Assembly: GCF_014863585.1 (NCBI RefSeq)
Contig: NZ_CP062253.1
Location: 4,897,001-4,961,000, forward strand
Source of the DNA: Pseudomonas gozinkensis
GTDB taxonomy: Bacteria; Pseudomonadota; Gammaproteobacteria; Pseudomonadales; Pseudomonadaceae
Length of the DNA stretch: 64,000 nucleotides
Reading direction: 5' to 3'
In this document: piece after piece, positions 14,926 through 24,025 of the stretch
Layout of the letters: each line of letters starts with the position of its first letter
Numbering within the stretch: position 1 is the first letter of the stretch
Notes under the pieces: model-generated
What the model was told of the DNA's origin: nothing
Databases searched by the model: none
Seen by the model: only the letters and a program-made list of their open reading frames with translations
Position numbers and translations under genes: made by a program

Positions 14926-15068
14926 GCGGCGAGTGAGCGGCAAGATGAACGGATATTTGAAAAGCCCCTGAGCTTTTGGCAGAAAACTGGCGCTGACCAG
15001 AGCTGTTCCCTAAACTGTGCCGCAGCAGGATCTGCAACGGCGCATGCAAGCTCATTGCTAAATGGGCC

Positions 15069-15095
15069 TAAAGTTTTCCAGGGGATGGCCGAAAA
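15069..15095 (+). promoter_or_regulatory. Sigma-28 (FliA) promoter of flgM
   Basis: TAAA (15069-15072), 15 nt, then GCCGAAAA (15088-15095) fits the FliA consensus TAAA-N15-GCCGATAA with one mismatch, 35 nt before the flgM ATG. It gives flgMN a late promoter in addition to any readthrough from flgA. Confidence 0.85.
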
Positions 15096-15130
15096 CATGG
15101 CAAGCGTCCAAATTCCCAGAGGTTTTTAAC

Positions 15131-15457
15131 ATGGTCATCGATTTCAGCCGTTTGAACAGCTCCTCGTCACTTACGGGCAGTACACGTACCAGCAACGCCA
15201 AGGAAACCGCCGAAACCGGCACCTCCGCGCCGCTGAATACCCCGGCCGAACAGGCCAGTGCCGCAAAAAGCGGGGAATCGGTACACCTCAGCAATGAGGC
15301 TCAACAGTTGCAGAAGGTCACTGACAAGCTGCGCGATCAGCCTGCCGTCGACAAGGCCCGCGTGGCCGAGTTGAAAGCAGCGATTGCCGATGGCAGCTAC
15401 AAGGTCGACAGCAACCGTGTAGCCAGCAAACTGCTCAATTTCGAAGCCCAGCGCTAG
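15131..15457 (+). CDS. flgM: Anti-sigma-28 factor FlgM
   Basis: This 108-residue protein binds FliA (sigma-28) and is secreted through the finished hook, releasing FliA for filament genes. It starts [11 protein letters not shown] and has the conserved C-terminal sigma-binding helices ([44 protein letters not shown]). The central segment is low-complexity (T/S/A/E), as expected for an intrinsically disordered FlgM. AGAGG precedes ATG 15131. A FliA promoter upstream implies feedback control. Confidence 0.94.
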   Translation: MVIDFSRLNSSSSLTGSTRTSNAKETAETGTSAPLNTPAEQASAAKSGESVHLSNEAQQLQKVTDKLRDQPAVDKARVAELKAAIADGSYKVDSNRVASKLLNFEAQR

Positions 15458-15505
15458 GCCTCGGTCAGCGCCAGGCTTTTGGACGCTTAAAACCCAAGGC
15501 CAGCC

Positions 15506-15973
15506 ATGCACGACACTAATTTATTGCAACTGATCACCGACGACTTTGCTCCAGCTCAACAATTGCTGGAGTTACTGCAAACCGAGTCCCTCGCCTTGCA
15601 CGGTCGCGACATGCCTCTGCTGGAAGAAATTCTGGCGAACAAGCAGGCATTGATCATTCTGCTCGAACAGCATGGCCGCAAGCGCAGCGAAATCCTCGCC
15701 AGTCTCAATCTGTCCCTCGACCGCGCCGGCCTCGAACAACTGGCCAGCCAGTCGAGCATCGGCGATCAGTTGCTCAGCCAGAGCGATGTCCTGACCGATC
15801 TGATCGCCCAGTGCCAGGCAGCCAATGCCAGGAATGGCCAGTCGATCGTCATGCAGCAGGCCGCCACGGCCAATCAGCTGAAAATCCTCACCGGCGGCGA
15901 GCCACCTGCGCTCTACGATGCCAGTGGCACCTTCTCCAAACTGCAGAAACCGCGCGCGCTCAGCCAGGCGTGA
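15506..15973 (+). CDS. flgN: Flagellar export chaperone FlgN
   Basis: This 155-residue, mostly helical protein is the chaperone for the hook-filament junction proteins FlgK and FlgL. Leu-rich amphipathic helices (LLQLITDDFAPAQQLLELL, LEEILANKQALIILLEQHG) and the QAATANQLKILTGG segment are typical of FlgN. Its place directly after flgM is the standard order. The FlgK/FlgL genes are not in the window. Confidence 0.92.
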   Translation: MHDTNLLQLITDDFAPAQQLLELLQTESLALHGRDMPLLEEILANKQALIILLEQHGRKRSEILASLNLSLDRAGLEQLASQSSIGDQLLSQSDVLTDLIAQCQAANARNGQSIVMQQAATANQLKILTGGEPPALYDASGTFSKLQKPRALSQA

Positions 15974-16068
15974 TGCTTTCTTCTATGCTTGCGCCCTATC
16001 AACGTGCGAAACATGCTGGCAAAATACTGGCCAGCCGTAGTCAAATTTTGTCTGGAGATTGATTTAAC

Positions 16069-16803
16069 GTGTCCAACGATGACGCTCCGCAGCCCCCAAA
16101 GGTGCTCACCACGCCCCTGGAGATCTCCAGCAATCTGCGCCAGCTGCAAGAGAGCCACGATCCGCTGATCATTACGTTCCACGAGCGCAGCCAGCGCTTC
16201 CAGAGCTACCTGATTGAAGTCGATCGCGAAAACGGTTCGATCAAGCTTGATGAAATGATTCCGCGGGACGGCGAACGTTTTCTGGAAGCAGGCGAACCGT
16301 TCAAGGTTGAAGGTTTTCATGATGGCGTGCGCATTGCCTGGGAATGCACAGGGACGCTGAGCATCAAAGACTCCGACGGCGACCGCTTCTACACCGGCGA
16401 CCTGCCCACCGAAGTGGTTTATCACCAGCGCCGCAATGCCTTTCGCGCCGCACTGAAACTGACCGACCTGGTCAGCGTCGTGCTCGGCGGCGAAAAGCTC
16501 AAGGCACCGCTGGATGGCAAATTGCTGGACATCTCGGCCACGGGTTGCAAGCTGCGCTTTGAAGGCGATATCACCGACCGCCTGCAACTGGGCCAGGTCT
16601 ATGATCGCCTGATCGCCGCGCCGCTATTCGGCAACCAACCGGTATCGGTCGAGCTGCGTTACCTGCACTTCGAAGAAAAACTCAACATCACCTTCGCCGG
16701 CCTGCGCTTTCACAACATCAGCGGCCCGGCTGCCCGCAACGTCGAGCGTTTCGTTTATCAACTGCAACGCGAAGCGCGTCGGTTCGATAAAGACGATCTC
16801 TGA
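16069..16803 (+). CDS. flgZ: PilZ-domain flagellar brake protein (YcgR/FlgZ)
   Basis: This 244-residue c-di-GMP receptor slows or biases the flagellar motor. The N-terminal YcgR domain (about 15-110) is followed by a PilZ domain with RRNAFR (about 120-125, the RxxxR c-di-GMP motif) and DISATGCKL (about 154, the D/NxSxxG motif). The start is GTG 16069 with GGAG about 10 nt upstream. Lying after flgN, it corresponds to FlgZ of fluorescent pseudomonads. Strong terminator follows. Confidence 0.92.
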   Translation: MSNDDAPQPPKVLTTPLEISSNLRQLQESHDPLIITFHERSQRFQSYLIEVDRENGSIKLDEMIPRDGERFLEAGEPFKVEGFHDGVRIAWECTGTLSIKDSDGDRFYTGDLPTEVVYHQRRNAFRAALKLTDLVSVVLGGEKLKAPLDGKLLDISATGCKLRFEGDITDRLQLGQVYDRLIAAPLFGNQPVSVELRYLHFEEKLNITFAGLRFHNISGPAARNVERFVYQLQREARRFDKDDL

Positions 16804-16820
16804 TCGGCAGGCATTAAAAA

Positions 16821-16855
16821 ACGGGCAGTCACTGCGGTGACTGCCCGTTTTTTTT
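16821..16855. terminator. Bidirectional terminator between flgZ and the MFS gene
   Basis: ACGGGCAGTCAC (16821-16832) and GTGACTGCCCGT (16837-16848) form a 12-bp stem with a TGCG loop. It is followed by T7 on the plus strand and preceded by A-rich sequence, so it can serve both convergent units. Confidence 0.9.
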
Positions 16856-16864
16856 ATGCCTGGA

Positions 16865-18223
16865 TCAAGGCCTGGCAGTGCTGATGTCGGGCCCCTCGCC
16901 CTCGACTGTCGAATCGGTTGGCACAACAGGCTCGGGCTCCGGTTCAGGCTCTGGAGCGACCGTATTCTGCATCTGCTCCTGCACCACTTGTTCATCAACT
17001 CGCGGGTCCAGCGCTGCCACCAACGGCGAACTGGACATGCTGTCCGGCATCGCCACGTGATGCAGTGGTGCATCGTCGACCTGGTGCAGATTGGTCACGG
17101 CTTTCGGCCGGATCCGCCACACCAGCACCAGCGCGAAAAAGGTGAAGAACGCATACAGGCTTTGCGGCCCGAACATCTTCATCAGTACCCCCGCCGCCAG
17201 CGGCCCGATACTGGCGCCCACGCCGTAGGTCACCAGCAACATCGCCGTCAGCGACACCCGACGCTCGCCCTCGACGTGGTCGTTGGAGAACGCCACCGCC
17301 AACGGATACAGGCAAAACTGCACCAGCGAGCAGAGGAAACCGACCACGAACAGCACCTCCAGCGGCACCTGCGGCAGGATCGCCAGCGGCAACGCGGCAA
17401 CCGCCAGGAACAACGCGAAACAGCGGATCAGCAAGGCCCGGTCATAACGATCCGACAACCAGCCCAACGGCCACTGCACCAACAGGCCGGCAAAAATACA
17501 GCTACCCATGAACAGACCGACCTGCTCGGTCGACAGCCCTTGCTGGGACGCATACAGCGGCGCCAGACCGTAGAACGAACCGATGATCAGCCCTGCGCCG
17601 AGCACCGTGCTCAGGGACTGCGGCACGCGCTTGATAAAGAAGCGCGGTTCCATCGGGGCCGGATGCAGCGGCGCCGGGTGAATCCGCCGGGTCAGCGCCA
17701 CCGGCACCAGACACAGGGCGAAGCACAGCGCGACCAGCATCAGCAGTTCCAGGCCAAGACCCGGATGCATGACCAGAATCAGTTGACCAAGCACCAAGCC
17801 CAGGTACGACGCGATCATATAGCCACTGAACACCAGACCGCGCTGATTGGCGTCGGCCTGCTCGTTCAGCCAGCTCTCGATGACCATGTATTGGCACATC
17901 ATGCCGAGGCCGACGATGGTCCGCAGCACCAGCCAGGCCGGCAACCAGTCCACCAGCCCATGACCGAGCACCGCCGCGCCGACGATCCCAGCACACGCCG
18001 AGTAGGCACGGATATGCCCGACCCGGGCGATCAGACGGTGACCGATCTTGCCGCCCAGCACCAGACCGAAATAGTTGGCCGCCATCAACGCACCGACCCA
18101 CAACCCGTCAACATGGTCGGCAGCCAGACGCAAAGCCAGATAAGTAGAAAGAAGGCCCGAGCCGATCAACATCATCAGCGAGGCGAAATACAGCGCTCGA
18201 AAGGATTTCCAGATTTGGCGCAT
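16865..18223 (-). CDS. MFS transporter with acidic proline-rich C-terminal tail
   Basis: The 452-residue protein shows about 12 hydrophobic segments and MFS features: GGKIGHRLIARVG between TM2 and TM3 (variant of the GxLaDrxGrk motif) and QWPLGWLSDRYDRALLIR in the second half. It resembles the YcaD-like branch of MFS carriers. The last 70 or so residues are cytoplasmic and include an alternating Glu-Pro run (EPEPEPEPEP) followed by more acidic residues, unusual for the family. Substrate unknown; no operon partner. Confidence 0.8.
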   Translation of the reverse strand: MRQIWKSFRALYFASLMMLIGSGLLSTYLALRLAADHVDGLWVGALMAANYFGLVLGGKIGHRLIARVGHIRAYSACAGIVGAAVLGHGLVDWLPAWLVLRTIVGLGMMCQYMVIESWLNEQADANQRGLVFSGYMIASYLGLVLGQLILVMHPGLGLELLMLVALCFALCLVPVALTRRIHPAPLHPAPMEPRFFIKRVPQSLSTVLGAGLIIGSFYGLAPLYASQQGLSTEQVGLFMGSCIFAGLLVQWPLGWLSDRYDRALLIRCFALFLAVAALPLAILPQVPLEVLFVVGFLCSLVQFCLYPLAVAFSNDHVEGERRVSLTAMLLVTYGVGASIGPLAAGVLMKMFGPQSLYAFFTFFALVLVWRIRPKAVTNLHQVDDAPLHHVAMPDSMSSSPLVAALDPRVDEQVVQEQMQNTVAPEPEPEPEPVVPTDSTVEGEGPDISTARP

Positions 18224-18291
18224 CGGCGTTCCGAGCGGCTCCTTGCGGTAAGTATCGGGCTATCAAACGATAGCCCGACGGCGACATTTCG

Positions 18292-19635
18292 TCAGGCCTG
18301 GGCTGCTAGAACACGGCGTTCCCAGGGAGTGATTTCATCAAAGAAACTGGTCAACTCCATGGTCTTCGAAGCGATGTAGCCTTCGATGAACTCCGTGCCG
18401 AACAGTTCCTTTGCAAGCTGGCTGCGTTTCAGACGTTCGAGCGCCGCGTGCAAGGTACACGGCAGCGAAAGATTGTCCGGCACTTCGAACTCGCCCTGAA
18501 TCGCTTCGCTTGGCTCGAGCTCATGCTCGATGCCGTACAAGCCGGCGGCCAGACTCGCGGCAATCGCCAGATAGGGGTTGGCATCGGCCCCCGGCAAGCG
18601 ATTCTCGACACGGCGTGCGACCGGCGAACTGGCCGGAATGCGCAGGCCGGCGGCGCGGTTGTCGTGGGACCAGCAGGCATTGTTCGGCGACGCAAACGGA
18701 TGACACAGCCGTTGGTAGGAATTGACGTTCGGTGCAAACAGCGCGGTGAAATCAGCCATGCCCGCCTGCTGTCCGCCGATGAAGTGGCGGAACATCGCGG
18801 TCGGCTGACCGTCGGCGTCGCTGAACACATTCTTGCCACTGCCGATCTCGACGATGCTCTGGTGAATATGCATCGAACTGCCCGGCGTGTGCGCCAGCGG
18901 CTTGGCCATGCAGACCACGGTCAGGCCGTGCTTGAGCGCGACTTCCTTGAGCAAGTGTTTGAACAGGAAGGTCTGGTCGGCCAGCAGCAGCGGATCGCCG
19001 TGCAGCAGGTTGATCTCGAACTGGCTGACGCCCATTTCGTGCATGAACGTATCGCGCGGCAGGCCGAGAGCCGCCATGCATTTATAGACTTCACTGAAGA
19101 ACGGCCGCAGTCCGTTATTGGAACTGACGCTGAACGCCGAATGACCGTCCTCGCGACGTCCGTCGAGGCCCACTGGCGGCTGGAACGGCTGGGTCGGGTC
19201 GGTATTCGGAGCGAACACAAAGAATTCGAGTTCGGTCGCCACTACTGGCGCCAGGCCGAGAGCTGCGTAGCGGGCAATGACTTTCTTGAGCTGGCCACGA
19301 GTCGACAGGTTGGAGCTTTCGCCGGTCAATTCATCGGCATCGCAGATTGCAAAGGCCCGCGGCTCGTCACTCCATGGCAACGGGTGAATCTGCGCCGGAT
19401 CGGCCACCAGCGCCAGATCGCCGTCATCACTGCCATAGAATTTGGCGGCGGGATAACCGCCCATGATGCATTGCAGCAGCACCCCCCGGGCCAACTGCAG
19501 ACGCCGCCCTTCGAGGAAACCCTCGGCGGTCATTACCTTGCCCCGTGGCACGCCGTTCAAATCCGGCGTGACACATTCAATCTCATCAATGCCCGTCAAT
19601 CGCTGCGCGAGTGAACGCTGGCCATCGGTTGTCAT
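18292..19635 (-). CDS. Glutamine synthetase family protein (gamma-glutamylpolyamine synthetase-like)
   Basis: The 447-residue enzyme has the GS beta-grasp N-domain (IECVTPDLNGVPRGKVM) and the catalytic domain with TELEFFVF, MHEMGVSQFEINL, GSSMHIHQS and RIPASSPVARRVENRLPGADANPYLAIAA. These are the metal- and ATP-binding motifs of class I GS. The DLNGVPRGK motif and length fit the PuuA/SpuI-type subgroup that ligates glutamate to polyamines or other amines rather than ammonia. ATG 19635 has AAGGA upstream. It stands alone, so the true amine substrate is inferred from family only. Confidence 0.8.
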   Translation of the reverse strand: MTTDGQRSLAQRLTGIDEIECVTPDLNGVPRGKVMTAEGFLEGRRLQLARGVLLQCIMGGYPAAKFYGSDDGDLALVADPAQIHPLPWSDEPRAFAICDADELTGESSNLSTRGQLKKVIARYAALGLAPVVATELEFFVFAPNTDPTQPFQPPVGLDGRREDGHSAFSVSSNNGLRPFFSEVYKCMAALGLPRDTFMHEMGVSQFEINLLHGDPLLLADQTFLFKHLLKEVALKHGLTVVCMAKPLAHTPGSSMHIHQSIVEIGSGKNVFSDADGQPTAMFRHFIGGQQAGMADFTALFAPNVNSYQRLCHPFASPNNACWSHDNRAAGLRIPASSPVARRVENRLPGADANPYLAIAASLAAGLYGIEHELEPSEAIQGEFEVPDNLSLPCTLHAALERLKRSQLAKELFGTEFIEGYIASKTMELTSFFDEITPWERRVLAAQA

Positions 19636-19752
19636 GACGCAATCCTTGTTATTGTGCGAGCCGCGAACGGCGACCCGGACAAAATAGGCTTCGGCTGTTC
19701 GGAATATCAAGCAGCAGCCAACAAAAAGAATTCCGGTCGATGAATCCGTGAT

Positions 19753-20445
19753 TCAGGGCAGGTAAATACTGAACACGCCGCCGCCCAAAGGGCCGCCGTT
19801 GCGGATTTCGGTTCGCCCGCCAACACCGTTGCGCTGATGCAAAGCGGCAATCCGCCCGGCAAAGTACAGACCAAGGCCGGTACTGCCACTGCTGTGGTTG
19901 ATGCCCTGCACATAATCGGCCTGACGCTCGAGCATCTCGGCCGGGTAACCGTCGCCATCATCGTTGATGCTCAGCACCAGTTGCCCGGCTTCGTCGCTGA
20001 CAGTGATCAGCAACGATTCGCGGGCATAGCGGATGGCGTTGTTGATGCAATTGCCCAGCACCGAGGCGATCAGTTCGCGGTCGAAGAAACCCAGGGGACT
20101 GAGCGGGTCGACTTCGTAAGTGGCGATGATTCCACGACTGGCGAACACTTCCTGATGCGCCGCCAGTTGCGCTTCGATGAAATCGTCCAGCTCGTGGTAG
20201 GCCGGCTGCAACGGCATCTGATTGACCCCGAGCTTGTACAGCCCGAGCAGTTGCACCAGCATGCCGTTGAGATGGGCGAACTCGAAGTCGATCACGCCCT
20301 GCTCCGGCCCTTGGCGCTGGGCCTCGGGCAGGCGCGCCAGCCATTGGCTGTGGGCCTGCATCAGCATCGCCAGGGAGTTCTTCATGTCGTGCACGGTGGA
20401 GGCGATCACCGTGGAAAAATCCAGTGCCTGCTCGTTTTGGTTCAT
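19753..20445 (-). CDS. Small soluble sensor histidine kinase
   Basis: This 230-residue kinase begins almost at its phosphorylation helix: STVHDMKNSLAML, with the candidate His at residue 19. It ends in an HATPase domain (NCINNAIRYA, INDDGDGYP, SGSTGLGLYFAGRIA). It has no membrane segment and no sensor domain, so input must come from a partner. The start overlaps the stop of the response-regulator/TPR gene by 4 nt (ATGA), making that protein the probable partner. The process controlled is unknown. Confidence 0.8.
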   Translation of the reverse strand: MNQNEQALDFSTVIASTVHDMKNSLAMLMQAHSQWLARLPEAQRQGPEQGVIDFEFAHLNGMLVQLLGLYKLGVNQMPLQPAYHELDDFIEAQLAAHQEVFASRGIIATYEVDPLSPLGFFDRELIASVLGNCINNAIRYARESLLITVSDEAGQLVLSINDDGDGYPAEMLERQADYVQGINHSSGSTGLGLYFAGRIAALHQRNGVGGRTEIRNGGPLGGGVFSIYLP

Positions 20446-22046
20446 TCGCCAAACGCCTTGCTTTTCAGCTTCTGATAACGCGGATAACGCGCGTCGGTAT
20501 CGGGCATCATGCCCACCAGTTTCAGGCAGGCCCGACATTCTTCCAGCTCCGCCGACGGCACATTGGTGTCGGTGCCGTGCAGCAGCGACTGGGCCATGTT
20601 CAGCGCAATACTGATGTTCTTTGGTTGCATCTTCAGCGCCTTGCGGAACACCTCGCGGGCCTCCACCAGGTTGCCGGTCTTGTACACGCGCACGCCCTGA
20701 CGGTTGAGATCGGCGGCCGCGTTACTGGAGCTGAGAATAGTCGGGTCGTCGGTGAGCTTGGCGATGTCTTTCATCACCGTCGGGTCATCGCCGTAGATTT
20801 CCGCACAGCTCTTGAGCATCGAGGTGCCCGCCTCGGCCTGACCGAGCATCTGCAATTGCTTGGCCACCAGCAACGCCGCCTCGGGGCTCATGAACTGCTC
20901 CATGCCGTCGAGGCGCATCAGCGCTTGTTCGGTGAGCTTCTCGGCGGTCTCGGCGTCGTTGAGCAACAGGCTCGTGGCCTTCATCAGACGCGCGCGAATC
21001 TGCAGGCCCGGATCGGTCGGGTTTTCCTTGGCCACTGCACTGAGGGTGGTGTTGATCTCCAGGCGCGTACGCGTATCGAGACCACGCTCGCTGCCCTTGC
21101 TGATCAAGGCATGGGCCAGGCCCAGATTGCTTTCCGGATCCTTGAACCGCGATTGCGCACCCTGACTCACCGCCTGACGATAAGCCCGGGAAGCGGTGTC
21201 GAAATCTTCGTTGGCCATCGCCAGCTTGCCCAGCAACGCCTGACGACGTACCGCCAGCGGCGACAGGCGAATCGCCTCCTCCAGCACTTGCTGCGCACCT
21301 TTGGTATCGCCTTCGGCGACCAGCACGTCGGCCATGCCGTCATACAGCGCCGGCATCATCGGGAAGACCTTCAGGGCTTTTTCGTAAACGCCCTTGGCCT
21401 GGGCCACCTGCCCACGCTTGAACAGCAATTTGCCCAACCCGGCAAACGCCCACGGTAACGGCCGATCGGCGATGATGCTGTCGTAAAGGCGCTCGAGCGC
21501 TTCGTTCTGGTTCATGTCGCGCAACGCATCGGCGCGGTAGCGCAGGCACAGCGGCGAATAACGGATGTCCTGTTTGCACAAGGCGATGCAGGCGTTGAGC
21601 ACTTCGACCGGTTTGCCACGGTCGAGAGCTTGCAGAATCGGCTTGAGCAGCGTCTTGCGCTGCTCCAGACGCTCCAGGCGCTGAGCCAGGCCGGAGCGGT
21701 TGAATGGCTTGGTCAGGTACGCGTCCGGCTCGTGCTCCAGGGCACTGAGCACCATCGCCTGACTGGTCTCGGCGGTGACCATCACGAATACCGCTTCGTG
21801 ACTGATCAGCTTTTCCAGCATCAAGTCTTCCAGCACCTGCTGACCGTTCTTCTTGCCGTCACCGAGATGGAAATCCTGGAGGATGAAATCGTAGGACTTC
21901 TGCGCACACATTTTCAGCGCCTGCTCACCGGTGTCGGCGGTGTCCACATCCTTGACGCCCAACTCGCGCAACATCGAACGCACGGAACTGCGGAAATCCG
22001 AGAAATCATCGACGATCAGAAAACTCTTTTGGTGATACGACAGCAT
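20442..22046 (-). CDS. Response regulator with TPR output region
   Basis: The 534-residue protein has an N-terminal receiver domain (LIVDDFSDFRSSVR, Asp58 in FILQDFHLGDGKKNG, TKPFN) and then about 400 residues of helical TPR-like repeats (for example FAGLGKLLFKRGQVAQAKGVYEKAL and RVYKTGNLVEAREVFRKAL). There is no DNA-binding or enzymatic domain, so output is probably by protein-protein contact. It is first in a two-gene operon with the small kinase. Similar receiver-TPR proteins occur across Pseudomonas without, to my knowledge, a settled role. Confidence 0.8.
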   Translation of the reverse strand: MLSYHQKSFLIVDDFSDFRSSVRSMLRELGVKDVDTADTGEQALKMCAQKSYDFILQDFHLGDGKKNGQQVLEDLMLEKLISHEAVFVMVTAETSQAMVLSALEHEPDAYLTKPFNRSGLAQRLERLEQRKTLLKPILQALDRGKPVEVLNACIALCKQDIRYSPLCLRYRADALRDMNQNEALERLYDSIIADRPLPWAFAGLGKLLFKRGQVAQAKGVYEKALKVFPMMPALYDGMADVLVAEGDTKGAQQVLEEAIRLSPLAVRRQALLGKLAMANEDFDTASRAYRQAVSQGAQSRFKDPESNLGLAHALISKGSERGLDTRTRLEINTTLSAVAKENPTDPGLQIRARLMKATSLLLNDAETAEKLTEQALMRLDGMEQFMSPEAALLVAKQLQMLGQAEAGTSMLKSCAEIYGDDPTVMKDIAKLTDDPTILSSSNAAADLNRQGVRVYKTGNLVEAREVFRKALKMQPKNISIALNMAQSLLHGTDTNVPSAELEECRACLKLVGMMPDTDARYPRYQKLKSKAFGE

Positions 22047-22331
22047 CGAGGATTTCCAGGCAATTGAAGAGGATGGACCATTTTCAGGCGCGCAGATGAT
22101 AGCTGCCGGCCAAATGCTATCAAGCGATTTCGCGCGACTCTGAAGTCACCGAACGGGTTATCGGCCGGATCAGCGGTTCTCTTGAAGCGGGGGTTCAAGA
22201 TTCGTTGCGCGGGATTAGCCTGCGCGGCTGGTCTCAACTTCAAATGCGGTTATTTCAAAGAACACGGCATCGCGTCGGCCTATACGCTTGCCTTCAGCCT
22301 GCTCGCTCCAACCGCCGGATTGGACTGCGCC

Positions 22332-22372
22332 AAAAACAAAAAAGCCCCACCAGATTTCTCTGCATGGGGCTC
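22332..22372 (-). terminator. Terminator of the GMC dehydrogenase operon
   Basis: Minus-strand AGCCCCA (22365-22371) pairs with TGGGGCT (22343-22349) and is followed by TTTTTTGTTTTT. The loop (CAGAGAAATCTGG side) is nearly identical to that of the terminator at 28001, suggesting a recurrent terminator module. Confidence 0.85.
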
Positions 22373-22390
22373 TCCAATCGACGGCGTCCC

Positions 22391-24025
22391 TCAGACCTCC
22401 GCCACCAACACATCAGCGATCCGAATGCTCAACGCCGCACCTGTCAACGTCGGGTTCACGCAGGAGGACGATGGCATGACGCTGGTCCCTGCGATGAACA
22501 AGTTCGAATGGTCGTGACTGCGGCAATCGCGGTCCACCACCGAGTCTTTCGGATCATCGCCCATGATGGTGGTGCCCATGATGTGCTGACGGTTCTGGAA
22601 ACCCGTGTCCGTACTGAGGATGTCGGCGTCGAGCAATTTCGCAAACTGTTTGAAATCCTCCAGCGCCTTTTCTTTACCGGCGTGCCAGTAGTCGGGAACG
22701 CTGTAATAGATCTCGGGAACCGGCAGGCCGATTGCGTCGAATTTGGTCTTGCTCGGGGTGACCCGGTTTTCCGGCAATGGCAGGGTTTCGAAGTCCACAG
22801 CCCAGTTCAGGGAGCGCGCCGATTGCAGTCGGATCTGCTCGTCGAGCTTCGAGCCCAGCACGCCTTTGGCGATCAGGTTCGAGGTAATTTGTGATGTCGG
22901 CACGGTGTTGCGCACCTTGATCTTGTAGCTCGGATAATCGTTGCGGAACGCGCCATCGCGACTGTTCAGATAGACCAGCAATTGCGTCGGCCCCTCGCCC
23001 GGCCACATGTCTTCCTTGGTCATGACGTTCATGCTGATGCCGGTGTGATCCATCAGGTTGCGTCCGACCTGATCCGACGAGTTGGCGATCCCGTTCGGAT
23101 ACTTTTGCGAGGTCGACATCAACAGCAACTTCGGCGACTCGATACCGTAAGCCGCCAGCACAAAGGCCCGCGCGGTCAGTTTGTGTTTGGACTTGTCGGG
23201 GCGCATGTACCAGATCGCGGTGATCTTGCCGTCATCGCCCGCCTCGATCTTGTAGACGACGGAGTTGTCCAGCACCTTGGCGCCATGGCGCTCGGCTTCA
23301 TCGATATGCATCGAACCGTCGTACTTGGCGGCAATCGGACACACCGGGTTGCAGTTGTTATTGCCAGCGCAGGGAGGTCGCTTGCCATAGGGGCGGGTCG
23401 CCCGGCCATTCGGCTCGAGGATCGGGTTATACCCGCCCTTGCCGAGCAATTCGGAAAGGCGCTTGAACATGTAGCTCGGTTTCAGGCCTTCCATCGGATA
23501 GGGAATCGAGCGCGGAGGATAGGCCTCGCCGCCCTGCCCGCTTTCGTCCTGGCCGTCGACACCGGAAACACCCAGTTCGATTTCAGCCCGAGCGTAATAG
23601 GGTTCGAGTTCGTCATAACTGATCGGCCAGTCACGACCACGGCCATACAGCGACTTCAGACGAAAATCGTTGGGCAGCATGCGCCACAGCGAAGAACCGA
23701 AATGCCAGGTGGTGCCACCCACCACTCGCAGATAAGAGGTGTTGTATTTCACCGGCCCTATCTGCTGCAAATAGTCGCCGTAGGTCGACGGCGCGTGTGG
23801 CAGGCTCGGGTAGGGCGACCCGGCGCCCTGCAGCTTGGCATTGGCCAGCGAGAGTTTCACCGGCGCATTGCGGAACGTTTCCACCACATCACGGCGATTC
23901 ACCCGGGGACCGGCCTCGAGCACGATCACCGACTTGTTCGCCTTGGCCAGGCCCGTGGCGATCAGACCGCCCATGACACCGGAACCGATGATCACCACAT
24001 CGGCATCGAATTGATCGCTGCTCAT
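22391..24025 (-). CDS. GMC-family FAD dehydrogenase, large catalytic subunit
   Basis: The 544-residue flavoprotein starts with an ADP-binding fold (VVIIGSGVMGGLIATGLAKA, then VIVLEAGP) and ends with the GMC C-domain (MGTTIMGDDPKDSVVDRDCRSH, NLFIAGTSVMPSSSCVNPTLT). The Cys cluster PPCAGNNNCNPVC (C-x5-C-x3-C) resembles the [3Fe-4S] site of membrane FAD-dependent glucose and fructose dehydrogenases. It has no signal peptide and is probably exported with its Tat-bearing small subunit, whose gene it overlaps by 4 nt. It likely oxidises a sugar, sugar acid or polyol in the periplasm; the substrate is not evident. Confidence 0.88.
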   Translation of the reverse strand: MSSDQFDADVVIIGSGVMGGLIATGLAKANKSVIVLEAGPRVNRRDVVETFRNAPVKLSLANAKLQGAGSPYPSLPHAPSTYGDYLQQIGPVKYNTSYLRVVGGTTWHFGSSLWRMLPNDFRLKSLYGRGRDWPISYDELEPYYARAEIELGVSGVDGQDESGQGGEAYPPRSIPYPMEGLKPSYMFKRLSELLGKGGYNPILEPNGRATRPYGKRPPCAGNNNCNPVCPIAAKYDGSMHIDEAERHGAKVLDNSVVYKIEAGDDGKITAIWYMRPDKSKHKLTARAFVLAAYGIESPKLLLMSTSQKYPNGIANSSDQVGRNLMDHTGISMNVMTKEDMWPGEGPTQLLVYLNSRDGAFRNDYPSYKIKVRNTVPTSQITSNLIAKGVLGSKLDEQIRLQSARSLNWAVDFETLPLPENRVTPSKTKFDAIGLPVPEIYYSVPDYWHAGKEKALEDFKQFAKLLDADILSTDTGFQNRQHIMGTTIMGDDPKDSVVDRDCRSHDHSNLFIAGTSVMPSSSCVNPTLTGAALSIRIADVLVAEV

